Assembly: GCA_029862725.1 (NCBI GenBank)
Contig: JAOTWT010000233.1
Coordinates: forward strand, 1-5,553
Reading direction: 5' to 3'
From: Acidobacteriota bacterium
Lineage (GTDB): Bacteria; Acidobacteriota; Blastocatellia; Pyrinomonadales; Pyrinomonadaceae
Length of the DNA: 5,553 bases
Shown: positions 1-5,553 of the stretch, piece by piece
How the letters are laid out: every line of letters starts with the position of its first letter
Position numbering within the stretch: position 1 is the stretch's first letter
Made by a program: the position numbers and the translations under genes
Notes under the pieces: generated by a model
What the model was told of the DNA's origin: nothing
Databases searched by the model: none
The model's input: only the letters and a program-made list of their open reading frames with translations

Positions 1-630
1 CCTCTGGCTTCGATTTCCTCCTTGATTCAGATGCTCCAGAGTAACGACGATATCGGCGAAGACGCTTCGGAGAAGTTGCAGATGATCGCGACCCAAATAG
101 AACGGATCAAGCGCGTTACTAAAGACATGATGGAGTTTGGCCGGGTCCGTCCGGCAGCCAAGTCAAACGAAGACATTAACAAGATCATTGAAAAGGCCCT
201 CAGGCTCGCACGGTTCGACAAGTCTTTCAAGTCTTTTGAACTCGAGCTCGATCTCGATCGCCGGCTTCCCCTCGTCTTTGTCGACCCGGATCAGATCCAG
301 CAGGTCGTTTTGAATCTTCTGCTCAACGCGCGTGACGCGATGCCCGAAGGCGGAACGATCTCAATATCGACCGCATCGAATGAAGCATCGGTGACCATTG
401 TCGTGGCCGACACGGGAACGGGGATTGCCAGCGAACAGCTAAAACTCATTTTCGACCCGTTTTATTCAACCAAATCTTCCGGTGTCGGAACCGGCCTCGG
501 ACTCGCGGTTTGTTATGGAATAATCACGGCACACGGGGGAACGATCGACGCCGAGAGCGCCTGCGGCGAAGGAACCCGATTCACCGTTTCCCTATCGCGC
601 GATAATGAACCGGCAGATTCCGCCTTTTGA
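1..630 (+). CDS. Sensor histidine kinase, C-terminal part (5' end outside window)
   Basis: This is the kinase end of a two-component sensor, which autophosphorylates on a histidine and passes the phosphate to a response regulator. The frame is open from base 1. The first residues read PLASISSLIQML, which is the sequence normally found just after the phospho-accepting His in an H-E-I-x-N-P-L-A H-box, so the catalytic His itself is cut off. The second dimerisation helix follows (about 85-150). The HATPase_c domain then shows an N-box (289-342, with LNLLLNARDAM), a G1 box DTGTGI (from 409), an F-box FDPFYSTK (451-474) and a G2 box GTGLGL (487-504). The protein ends soon after the ATPase fold, with no receiver domain in this part. 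The H-box style and the DPFYSTK-type F-box resemble NtrB/ZraS-like soluble kinase cores. The sensor domain and cognate regulator are not visible. The family is certain; the signal is unknown. Confidence 0.95.
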   Translation, partial: PLASISSLIQMLQSNDDIGEDASEKLQMIATQIERIKRVTKDMMEFGRVRPAAKSNEDINKIIEKALRLARFDKSFKSFELELDLDRRLPLVFVDPDQIQQVVLNLLLNARDAMPEGGTISISTASNEASVTIVVADTGTGIASEQLKLIFDPFYSTKSSGVGTGLGLAVCYGIITAHGGTIDAESACGEGTRFTVSLSRDNEPADSAF

Positions 631-691
631 TTACAACTGTGCGGAACGGACGAAAAAGTAGATCCCTGCGTCTGGCCAAAACGTCATACCC

Positions 692-726
692 GGCGCGATT
701 CGAAATCGGCCCTCGATTCCTTCGAG
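692..726. terminator. Weak hairpins in the convergent gap, possible bidirectional terminator
   Basis: Two adjacent inverted repeats lie between the stop of the histidine kinase (630) and the stop of feoB (735). The first is at 692-711: GGC, a bulged G, CGATT, loop CGA, AATCG, GCC, which gives an 8-bp stem with one bulge. The second is at 712-726: CTCGA, 5-base loop, TCGAG. Neither is followed directly by a run of T on either strand, so they do not meet the usual intrinsic terminator pattern. Position is the main argument for a role in ending transcription. Confidence 0.25.
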
Positions 727-734
727 AGTTCTAA

Positions 735-2723
735 CTATGTAAATCCAAGGATCTTGCCGCCTTGATAGGTTAAGAATGACGCGCAATACGCTAAAACTGT
801 CATATAACCGAACATGAATATCACCCATGACCACGAATTCGTTTCGCGCCTCACAATGGCCAGCGTCGACATACACTGCATCGCAAGTACAAAGAACACC
901 ATCAGCGATAGCGCCGTCAAAGGTGTCCAGACTTTCGAACCGTCGGCCCGCTTCGAATTTCGTATTGCATTTATCAGTGAGGGGGATTCCTCGTTTCCTT
1001 CATCGCCGACGTTATAAATGATGCTGAGGGTCGATACAAGTACTTCTCTCGCAGCAAACGAGGCAACGATCGCGACGCCGATTTTCCAGTCGAATCCGAG
1101 AGGTTCGATTACCGGCTCGAGGGTCTTTCCAAGTGAACCGGCAAAACTCTGCTCGAGTTGAAATGCACTCTGTGATTCCGGCGAAGCATGCGAAATCGAG
1201 GCAGCTCTCGGGAAGTACATGAGACCCCAGAGAAGCATCGAGATCAGGAGTATTATCGTTCCCGCCCTTTTTATAAAAAGCCATGAGCGGGACAGCATGT
1301 TCTGCAAAACCGTGCGTAGGTTCGGCAGGCGGTAGGGCGGAAGTTCCATGACAAACGGCGGAGGAGGAGACTTTAGGATCGTTTTCTTAAAAACGAACGC
1401 CGCCAAGACCGCAACGGCGATTCCGAGCGAATACATCGCCAACATCAAAACCGCGCCCAATGAGATGAACCCGAATATGCTTTGCCCCGAAAAAAAAGCG
1501 GCGATCATCAAAGCATAGACCGGAAGCCTCGCCGAACAACTCATGAACGGTGCGATCAAAATCGTTGCCAACCGGTCCCGTTTGTTCTCAATAGTCCGGG
1601 TCGCCATTATTCCGGGTATCGCACACGCAAAGCTCGACATCAATGGAAGGAATGCCTTGCCGTGGAGCCCGAACCTGCTCATCAGTTTGTCGAGCAAGAA
1701 AGCAGCGCGGGCCATGTATCCCGAGTCTTCGAGAATCGATATAAAGAGAAAAAGGAGCAGTATCTGAGGCAGAAAAATAAGGACCGCGCCGACGCCCGCA
1801 ATGACGCCGTCGACCAGAAGATCGGTCAGAATCCCGGGCGGAAGCGAAGAACCGACATAAGAACCAAACGAGCCAAATCCAACATCGAGGAGGTCCATTG
1901 GGAGCGTCGCCCACGAGAATATGGCCTGAAAGACAACGAGCAGCACCGACACCAGTATCAACAAGCCGAAAAACTTGTGGGTCAAGACACGATCGATCTT
2001 CTCTGAAAATGTGGGATGTTCGCTGTGCGCCCCCGCCTGCACGACTTGCTGGTAAACATCGGATATGAAACGGTAGCGCTCAAAAATGACGGCATTTGCC
2101 CCCGCATCTCCGGAGAGGCTGAGATGTATCGATTCGTCTTTAAGGGTAGCGGGTATTCTGTCGTTGCCGGCGCCAACGGCAAATGCCGACTTCAAAACCG
2201 CTTTCCGCAATTCCTTAAGCCCGATCTTCTGTTTTACATTGACCGGAACTACGGGGATTCCGAGCAATTCGGCAAGCTTTGCGGAGTTTATTACCAGATC
2301 CTGCTTTGCAGCGATGTCAAGCATCGTTAAGGCCACAACGACCGGAACGCGAAACTCCGATAGCTGCGTTACAAGGTACAGATTCCTCTCGAGGTTGGAG
2401 GCATCGGCGACGACTACAACGATATCGGGCTTTGGAAGTCCGGGCATGCCGCCTTGTATGACGTCCCGGGCAATGACTTCATCAGTTGAGGTGGCATCCA
2501 GACTGTAGAGGCCGGGTAGATCAATTACGAGGGTCTCGACCTCGTCACCTGCAAACTTCCAATGACCCTCTTTTCTTTCGACCGTGACGCCCGGATAATT
2601 GGCGACCTTTTGCCTGAGACCCGTAATGACATTAAAGAGCGTCGTCTTCCCGGCATTTGGGTTGCCCGCAAGGGCGACAACAATTCGTCGATCGCCGTCC
2701 GCAGGAAGAACTTTTTCAAGCAT
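735..2723 (-). CDS. feoB: Ferrous iron transport protein B (FeoB)
   Basis: FeoB is the inner-membrane Fe2+ transporter with a cytoplasmic G-protein domain. With the ATG at 2723 it has 662 residues. The G domain shows G1 GNPNAGKTT (20-28), the G2 region YPGVTVE with Thr47, and G3 DLPG (68-71). G4 reads T-M-L-D (133-136), where E. coli FeoB has N-M-L-D, and the G5 region (VNVKQKIGL, 161-169) lacks the usual Ser-Ala. A helical linker domain leads to the membrane part (from about 250). Both Gate motifs are present: LPQILLLFLF, LEDSGYMARAAF and FACAIPGIMATR (Cys367), then PFMSCSARLPVY (Cys396). It is shorter than the roughly 770-residue E. coli protein, as in the compact FeoB group. The start at 2723 is preceded by GGAAGG (2728-2733). 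An in-frame TTG at 2735 is possible but has poorer ribosome-binding context. It follows feoA by 17 nt; no feoC is seen. Confidence 0.97.
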   Translation of the reverse strand: MLEKVLPADGDRRIVVALAGNPNAGKTTLFNVITGLRQKVANYPGVTVERKEGHWKFAGDEVETLVIDLPGLYSLDATSTDEVIARDVIQGGMPGLPKPDIVVVVADASNLERNLYLVTQLSEFRVPVVVALTMLDIAAKQDLVINSAKLAELLGIPVVPVNVKQKIGLKELRKAVLKSAFAVGAGNDRIPATLKDESIHLSLSGDAGANAVIFERYRFISDVYQQVVQAGAHSEHPTFSEKIDRVLTHKFFGLLILVSVLLVVFQAIFSWATLPMDLLDVGFGSFGSYVGSSLPPGILTDLLVDGVIAGVGAVLIFLPQILLLFLFISILEDSGYMARAAFLLDKLMSRFGLHGKAFLPLMSSFACAIPGIMATRTIENKRDRLATILIAPFMSCSARLPVYALMIAAFFSGQSIFGFISLGAVLMLAMYSLGIAVAVLAAFVFKKTILKSPPPPFVMELPPYRLPNLRTVLQNMLSRSWLFIKRAGTIILLISMLLWGLMYFPRAASISHASPESQSAFQLEQSFAGSLGKTLEPVIEPLGFDWKIGVAIVASFAAREVLVSTLSIIYNVGDEGNEESPSLINAIRNSKRADGSKVWTPLTALSLMVFFVLAMQCMSTLAIVRRETNSWSWVIFMFGYMTVLAYCASFLTYQGGKILGFT

Positions 2724-2727
2724 CTTG

Positions 2728-2733
2728 CCTTCC
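2728..2733 (-). promoter_or_regulatory. Ribosome binding site of feoB, decides the start
   Basis: GGAAGG on the minus strand lies 4 nt before the ATG at 2723. It also lies inside the coding region that would result from the alternative TTG start at 2735, which argues for the ATG. Confidence 0.5.
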
Positions 2734-2740
2734 AAATCTT

Positions 2741-3001
2741 CTAAACCGCCTTTTCCATGATCTCAACCTTCCTGGCTTCGCTTATTCGTAAAGCGAGACT
2801 AAAGCCCCTCACGCGCAGCTCGATCGGATCCCCGAATGGTGCGGATTTGACGACGCGGACTTTAACGCCCGGCACAATGCCCATTTCCATCAGCCGTTTC
2901 GCGACCGGTCCTTTGCCCTTCACCTGCTTTACAACAGCAGTCATTCCCGTTTCAAGTTCTGCGAGATTCGCTGCCGCCCGGACTGGATTGATGGGTTTCA
3001 C
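2741..3001 (-). CDS. feoA: Ferrous iron transport protein A (FeoA)
   Basis: FeoA is a small cytoplasmic SH3-like protein that works with FeoB in Fe2+ uptake. The family pattern is clear: a LAELETGMTAVVKQV strand region, then AKRLMEMGIVPGVKVRVV, then GDPIELRVRGFSLALRISEA near the C-terminus. The reading frame allows an ATG at 3016 (91 residues) or a GTG at 3001 (86 residues). I prefer the GTG because a strong GGAGG (3010-3014) sits 8 nt before it, and because the predicted -10 box at 3021-3026 would place the transcript start at about the ATG, leaving no room for a ribosome binding site ahead of it. Initiation of a leaderless message at the ATG cannot be excluded. It is the first gene of the feoAB unit and ends 17 nt before feoB. 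Confidence 0.95.
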   Translation of the reverse strand: MKPINPVRAAANLAELETGMTAVVKQVKGKGPVAKRLMEMGIVPGVKVRVVKSAPFGDPIELRVRGFSLALRISEARKVEIMEKAV

Positions 3002-3009
3002 TCGGTTAT

Positions 3010-3014
3010 CCTCC
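3010..3014 (-). promoter_or_regulatory. Ribosome binding site of feoA (GTG start)
   Basis: GGAGG lies 8 nt upstream of the GTG at 3001 and inside the first codons that would follow the alternative ATG at 3016. It is the best Shine-Dalgarno match near feoA. Confidence 0.55.
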
Positions 3015-3020
3015 ATTCCA

Positions 3021-3049
3021 AGTGTAGTCTAATTGAAAATCGTTTTCAA
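3021..3049 (-). promoter_or_regulatory. Predicted sigma-70-like promoter of feoAB
   Basis: Read on the minus strand, TTGAAA (3044-3049) matches 5 of 6 bases of the -35 consensus. TACACT (3021-3026) matches 4 of 6 of the -10 consensus. The spacer is exactly 17 bp. Transcription would start at about 3012-3016, at the very front of feoA. The Fur-like inverted repeat covers the -35 element and part of the spacer, which is a typical repressor position. This is a pattern match only. Confidence 0.55.
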
Positions 3050-3051
3050 TT
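3031..3051. promoter_or_regulatory. Fur-box-like operator upstream of feoAB
   Basis: A perfect inverted repeat with 9-bp arms, AATTGAAAA and TTTTCAATT, is separated by TCG. Its core, TGAAAAT-C-GTTTTCA, matches the 7-1-7 Fur pattern TGATAAT-n-ATTATCA at 11 of 14 arm positions. Its place, over the -35 region of the iron uptake operon, is where a Fur-family repressor would be expected to act, closing the operon when iron is abundant. No fur gene is in the window. IdeR/DtxR-type and MntR-type consensus sequences fit much less well. Confidence 0.7.
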
Positions 3052-3097
3052 TCAATAATGGAAAATAGAACTCCTCCTGGATTGTGAAGTCAGGTCA

Positions 3098-4591
3098 TTA
3101 TTTAATCAGATTCGCCCGGTACTCGCCGATGATAATCCTTAGCGGTATCCGCCTCGCATCCGCGCTCAGCCAGACCTTCGGCTGCAGACGGTCCATCGCG
3201 TTATCCCCTGTAAAAATCGTCACCGGTTGCGCGACAATTGATTCCCCGCCAATTTCTATCCTCTCGTTATTGTCCGGTCTGAGCGTGAGAATGTATGCCG
3301 TTCCGTTGATAAAGGCCGACACGCGCGTATCATTTACAGGATTCTTGGGATCCTTGCTTGGCCGCAGGTTAAAGGACCGGATTGCATACGCCAAAGAGAT
3401 AATGGAATGCGTTCCGTTTGGAACCTCTAACGGCTCCGCGCCGACCGAAGTGACCGTTCCGGCGACCTGGTCAAACCTGGCCTCTTCGGTCCATCCCGAA
3501 AGGCTCCCCGTAAACGAAAGCTTGAATCGACTCGGCACAAGGGTATAGGGGTCGACCCAAACCTCGGCGATATCGCCGTTCCGAAAGAGCGATCCGTCCC
3601 CGGCTTCGGCAACCGTTGCTTTCAGCAATAAAGAATCGACTCCATCTACAAGTTCCCGTCCGTCCACGACGGCAAGGACCCTCGCGACTTCCCTGTCCGC
3701 CCGGACTACGGAGTATTTCAACCTTTCGCCGATCTTGAATGGAAGATCCGAAGATAGCTTTTGGTCTACGATATAAGGTGTGGGCGACGGAGTCGGTACC
3801 ACCGTTGGCACCGGCGTCGGTGCGACAGTAGGAGCAACCGTCGGGACCGGGGTTGGCACGATCCGTGTTGAACTGGCCAAGATCGCATTAAACTCACCCT
3901 TTGGGGTCTTCACGCTTATTTTTACCGGTATCCGATCGGTTCCGGTCGAAAAATAGACACGGACATCCGAAATCCCGTTTTCCTGAAAATACTCGCTACT
4001 GACCGCGGATACGACCGTTTGGTATTCCTCCGAGGATGTCCTGACGACTTCGCCCCCTGTCAGTGCAAAATCGAAGGAATAATTCCTGCCATTTTCGATC
4101 ACCGAGAAGCTGCCCGCGCCGCCATTTTCGCGGGCCCGGTAAAAAAGCGTCAATAAATCAAGGTTCGTAGCTGGATCAGACAAGAAGTTGGAAATCGTCT
4201 CTACCGGCAGTCCTGCGTCTTTTGAGACATCTCTAATATAAAGAGGGAGGCCTGTTTCAATTGAGGCGAAAACCGTACGCGAACGGTCGAACAAAAAAAA
4301 TGCAGCACTGACGAGGTCAACGGATTTAATTTTCCCGCGAAGTTCAACCGCAGCTTTACCATCGATCGTACCTTTTGATACGACATAAACTTCTGCGTAC
4401 GCTGCATTCCGAAACTTCTCGAAAGAGACATTGTAGGTAAGCTTTTCTCCGGCCGGAAACCGCTGATATTCCGCGCGGCGGGCGAACGCATTCTCAATTC
4501 CCGCAAACGCGAGAATGGCCACGACGGCAACCAGCAGGCACGCGACGATCGCATCCTTAGTGAGGCAAGGGTTATTTCTGGATTTTCCCAT
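3098..4591 (-). CDS. Exported protein with two tandem DUF3108-like domains
   Basis: This is a 497-residue protein of unknown function. The N-terminus has a basic start, a hydrophobic stretch (about 14-32) and a likely signal peptidase I site after ENAFA (Ala37), so it is probably exported to the periplasm or envelope. Domain 1 (about 42-240) starts FPAGEKLTYNVSF and ends DRIPVKISVKTPKGEFNAIL. A Pro/Thr/Val-rich linker (about 245-275) follows. Domain 2 (about 283-497) starts LPFKIGERLKYSVV and ends ARRIPLRIIIGEYRANL. Both openings (G-E-x-L-x-Y) and both endings (R-I-P-x-x-I) are typical of DUF3108, so I read it as an internal duplication. The ATG overlaps the pyrF stop by one base (TAATG) and no strong ribosome binding site is seen, so translation is probably coupled to pyrF. 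The family assignment is from motif memory; no biochemical role can be given. Confidence 0.85.
   Translation of the reverse strand: MGKSRNNPCLTKDAIVACLLVAVVAILAFAGIENAFARRAEYQRFPAGEKLTYNVSFEKFRNAAYAEVYVVSKGTIDGKAAVELRGKIKSVDLVSAAFFLFDRSRTVFASIETGLPLYIRDVSKDAGLPVETISNFLSDPATNLDLLTLFYRARENGGAGSFSVIENGRNYSFDFALTGGEVVRTSSEEYQTVVSAVSSEYFQENGISDVRVYFSTGTDRIPVKISVKTPKGEFNAILASSTRIVPTPVPTVAPTVAPTPVPTVVPTPSPTPYIVDQKLSSDLPFKIGERLKYSVVRADREVARVLAVVDGRELVDGVDSLLLKATVAEAGDGSLFRNGDIAEVWVDPYTLVPSRFKLSFTGSLSGWTEEARFDQVAGTVTSVGAEPLEVPNGTHSIISLAYAIRSFNLRPSKDPKNPVNDTRVSAFINGTAYILTLRPDNNERIEIGGESIVAQPVTIFTGDNAMDRLQPKVWLSADARRIPLRIIIGEYRANLIK
3776..3856 (-). repeat. Pro/Thr-rich linker repeat inside the DUF3108 protein
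   Basis: About 27 codons encode degenerate units of P-T-P-V / P-T-V-A / P-T-V-V (residues about 246-272). The DNA is correspondingly repetitive, with recurring ACCG/TCGG-type words on the plus strand. It is an extended, flexible linker between two folded domains. Such tracts can vary in length between strains by slippage. Confidence 0.75.
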
Positions 4592-5319
4592 TAAATTGAG
4601 TTGGAAAGCTCGGTCATCTCCCGGGCGATCCGGCGGGCGGCATCTGCGCGGTCTTCCGCCATTCTTATCGGTCTGCCGACAACGATAAAATCCGCACCTC
4701 CCATGACAGCGGACTTCGGAGTAGTTACACGTTTCTGATCGTCATTCGTTGCAAAAGCGGGCCTCACGCCCGGGGTAACGATCAGGAATTCTTTGCCGTC
4801 GAGCCGCTCACGTATCATACCCGTTTCCAAAGGCGAGGCGATAACGCCATCCAGCCCGCAAGAGCTTGCAGACATCGCGTATTTTACAACAAGATCGCGC
4901 GGTTCCAACGCGACCCCCGCTGCTTTCAGCATATTCCCGTCGATGCTCGTCAAAACCGTGACCGCAAGGATCTTTGGAACAGGAGCTCCCGCTTTCGCGC
5001 AATAGGAATTGACGTCCCCCACAGTCCGTTTCATCATTTCCGGTCCTCCCGCGGCGTGAATGTTAAACATCCAAACGCCGAGCTTAGCCACTTCAACCGC
5101 GGCTGCCGCTACTGTGTTGGGAATGTCGTGGAATTTGACGTCCAAAAACAAACGCAGACCGCTTTCCACAAGCTGCCCCACGAAAGATGCCCCCTCGGAT
5201 GTGAAAAGCTGCAGTCCGATCTTGAAGGCCCCTACTTCGTCGCGAAGTTCGTCGATCAGCTCGAGCGCTTCCTGCTTGGAGGACACGTCCAGAGCAAATA
5301 TCAATTTGGTTTTACTCAT
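4591..5319 (-). CDS. pyrF: Orotidine-5'-phosphate decarboxylase (type 1)
   Basis: This enzyme catalyses the last step of de novo UMP synthesis, decarboxylating OMP in the cytoplasm. The 242 residues match the usual length of the bacterial enzyme. The substrate strand FALDV (8-12), FKIGLQLF with Lys33, and the catalytic signature D-V-K-F-H-D-I-P-N-T (60-69: Asp60, Lys62, Asp65) are all intact. The later ILAVTVLTS, DGVIASPLE, TPGVRP and VVGRPI (phosphate-binding Gly215-Arg216) segments are also present. The start at 5319 is chosen because the conserved fold begins at residue 5 and AAAGGA (5328-5333) sits 8 nt upstream. A longer frame from 5379 would add 20 unconserved residues and overlap the upstream gene more. 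The first 8 nt overlap the stop of the upstream gene, and its stop shares one base with the next start, so it is the middle gene of a coupled operon. No other pyrimidine gene is visible. Confidence 0.97.
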   Translation of the reverse strand: MSKTKLIFALDVSSKQEALELIDELRDEVGAFKIGLQLFTSEGASFVGQLVESGLRLFLDVKFHDIPNTVAAAAVEVAKLGVWMFNIHAAGGPEMMKRTVGDVNSYCAKAGAPVPKILAVTVLTSIDGNMLKAAGVALEPRDLVVKYAMSASSCGLDGVIASPLETGMIRERLDGKEFLIVTPGVRPAFATNDDQKRVTTPKSAVMGGADFIVVGRPIRMAEDRADAARRIAREMTELSNSI

Positions 5320-5551
5320 ATCCTGTGTCCTTTCTGATCGTATCGATATTCCTGGGAGGTTCGCGGCGCCATTTCGCAATGAGATGCGGTTTTTCGTTTT
5401 TTGCGCGTAAAATCAGGTCGATTTCAGCGGGTGTGAAATATATTTTGAATTTATTCATCTTCTCGGAATCCGGGATTTGAGCGTAAAGCCACTCACGGTA
5501 ATCTTTTAGCCCTTCACCATATCCCTTGGAAATCGCTTCAAGGTCGGCCCT
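5312..5551 (-). CDS. Unrecognised protein, C-terminal 79 residues (5' end outside window)
   Basis: A frame is open from the window edge to a TAA at 5312-5314. It encodes 79 residues that are charged and rich in Lys, Arg and Glu, with three aromatic-rich patches (DYREWLYAQI, KFKIYFTPAEIDLIL, LIAKWRREPP). There is no membrane segment, Cys/His cluster or motif I can name. The stop lies 8 nt inside pyrF (GGATATGAGTAA), a spacing typical of neighbouring genes in one operon, and the ribosome binding site of pyrF is inside this gene. An internal ATG at 5458 could start a shorter product, but the frame continues upstream without a stop, so a partial longer gene is more likely. The case for it being a gene rests on the open frame, operon-like overlap and protein-like composition. 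Confidence 0.6.
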   Translation of the reverse strand, partial: RADLEAISKGYGEGLKDYREWLYAQIPDSEKMNKFKIYFTPAEIDLILRAKNEKPHLIAKWRREPPRNIDTIRKDTGYE

Positions 5552-5553
5552 TC

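Noticed and set aside
631..876. 81-codon minus-strand frame that starts inside feoB and runs to the end of the convergent gap
   Set aside because: More than half lies inside the conserved C-terminus of feoB in another frame. It has no clear ribosome binding site and no recognisable motif, and the part outside feoB is too short to stand alone.
1267..1280. Perfect 14-bp palindrome CTTTTTATAAAAAG
   Set aside because: It lies inside feoB and is explained by codons for Phe-Ile-Lys. There is no promoter or operator context.
1490..1497. Run of eight A (T on the coding strand) in feoB; a similar run at 4293-4300 in the DUF3108 gene
   Set aside because: Both frames are intact and the runs encode Phe-Phe in hydrophobic segments. 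They could slip, but nothing here points to phase variation.
1482..2006. 174-codon plus-strand frame opposite feoB
   Set aside because: It is rich in Arg, Lys, Gln and His, as expected for the antisense of a membrane-protein gene. There are no motifs, and it lies wholly over the intact feoB frame.
3070..3078. Strong Shine-Dalgarno-like AGGAGGAG on the minus strand between the DUF3108 gene and feoA
   Set aside because: No ATG, GTG or TTG start of a meaningful frame follows at a usable distance. The nearest TTG frame stops after a few codons.
3074..3094. Possible terminator after the DUF3108 gene (CCTG...CAGG)
   Set aside because: The stem is only 4 bp with an 11-base loop and no T-run, which is too weak to call.
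3084..3548. 154-codon plus-strand frame opposite the DUF3108 gene
   Set aside because: It is antisense to a well-supported exported protein and has no recognisable domain.
5320..5379. In-frame 20-residue N-terminal extension of pyrF from 5379
   Set aside because: The ATG at 5319 has a good AAAGGA site and gives the family's normal length. The extension would overlap the upstream gene's coding frame by 68 nt.

Overview
The window looks like ordinary chromosomal DNA from a Gram-negative-type bacterium of moderate G+C. It is densely packed and has no RNA genes, mobile elements or CRISPR. An exported two-domain DUF3108 protein with a Pro/Thr linker and a compact FeoB would fit Acidobacteriota (Blastocatellia-like). 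That placement is a low-confidence impression from protein style and is not proven by any marker in the window.

Layout: (1) 1-630, plus strand: the C-terminal part of a sensor histidine kinase whose 5' end lies outside the window. (2) 631-734: a short convergent gap with two small inverted repeats and no good U-tract. (3) About 3001 down to 735, minus strand: feoA then feoB, the ferrous iron uptake pair, 17 nt apart when feoB starts at 2723. (4) 3017-3097: the feo control region. It holds a 21-bp perfect inverted repeat resembling a Fur box, lying over the -35 side of a good sigma-70-like promoter. (5) 4591-3098, minus strand: an exported protein with two tandem DUF3108-like domains joined by a P/T-rich linker. 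(6) 5319-4591, minus strand: pyrF, orotidine-5'-phosphate decarboxylase. (7) 5551-5312, minus strand: the 3' end of an unrecognised gene whose stop overlaps the pyrF start.

The genes at the right (unknown - pyrF - DUF3108) overlap end to start by 8 nt and 1 nt, so they are probably one co-translated operon. The feo genes follow on the same strand but have their own apparent iron-responsive promoter. FeoB would bring Fe2+ across the inner membrane with FeoA as cytoplasmic partner, under repression by an iron-bound Fur-type regulator when iron is plentiful. The histidine kinase converges on feoB and no functional link to it is visible.

I found no clearly new system. The points most worth a second look are the feo operator/promoter and the start-site ambiguity it creates for feoA, the degenerate G4/G5 nucleotide-base motifs in FeoB, the tandem DUF3108 protein coupled to pyrF, and the unnamed gene upstream of pyrF.
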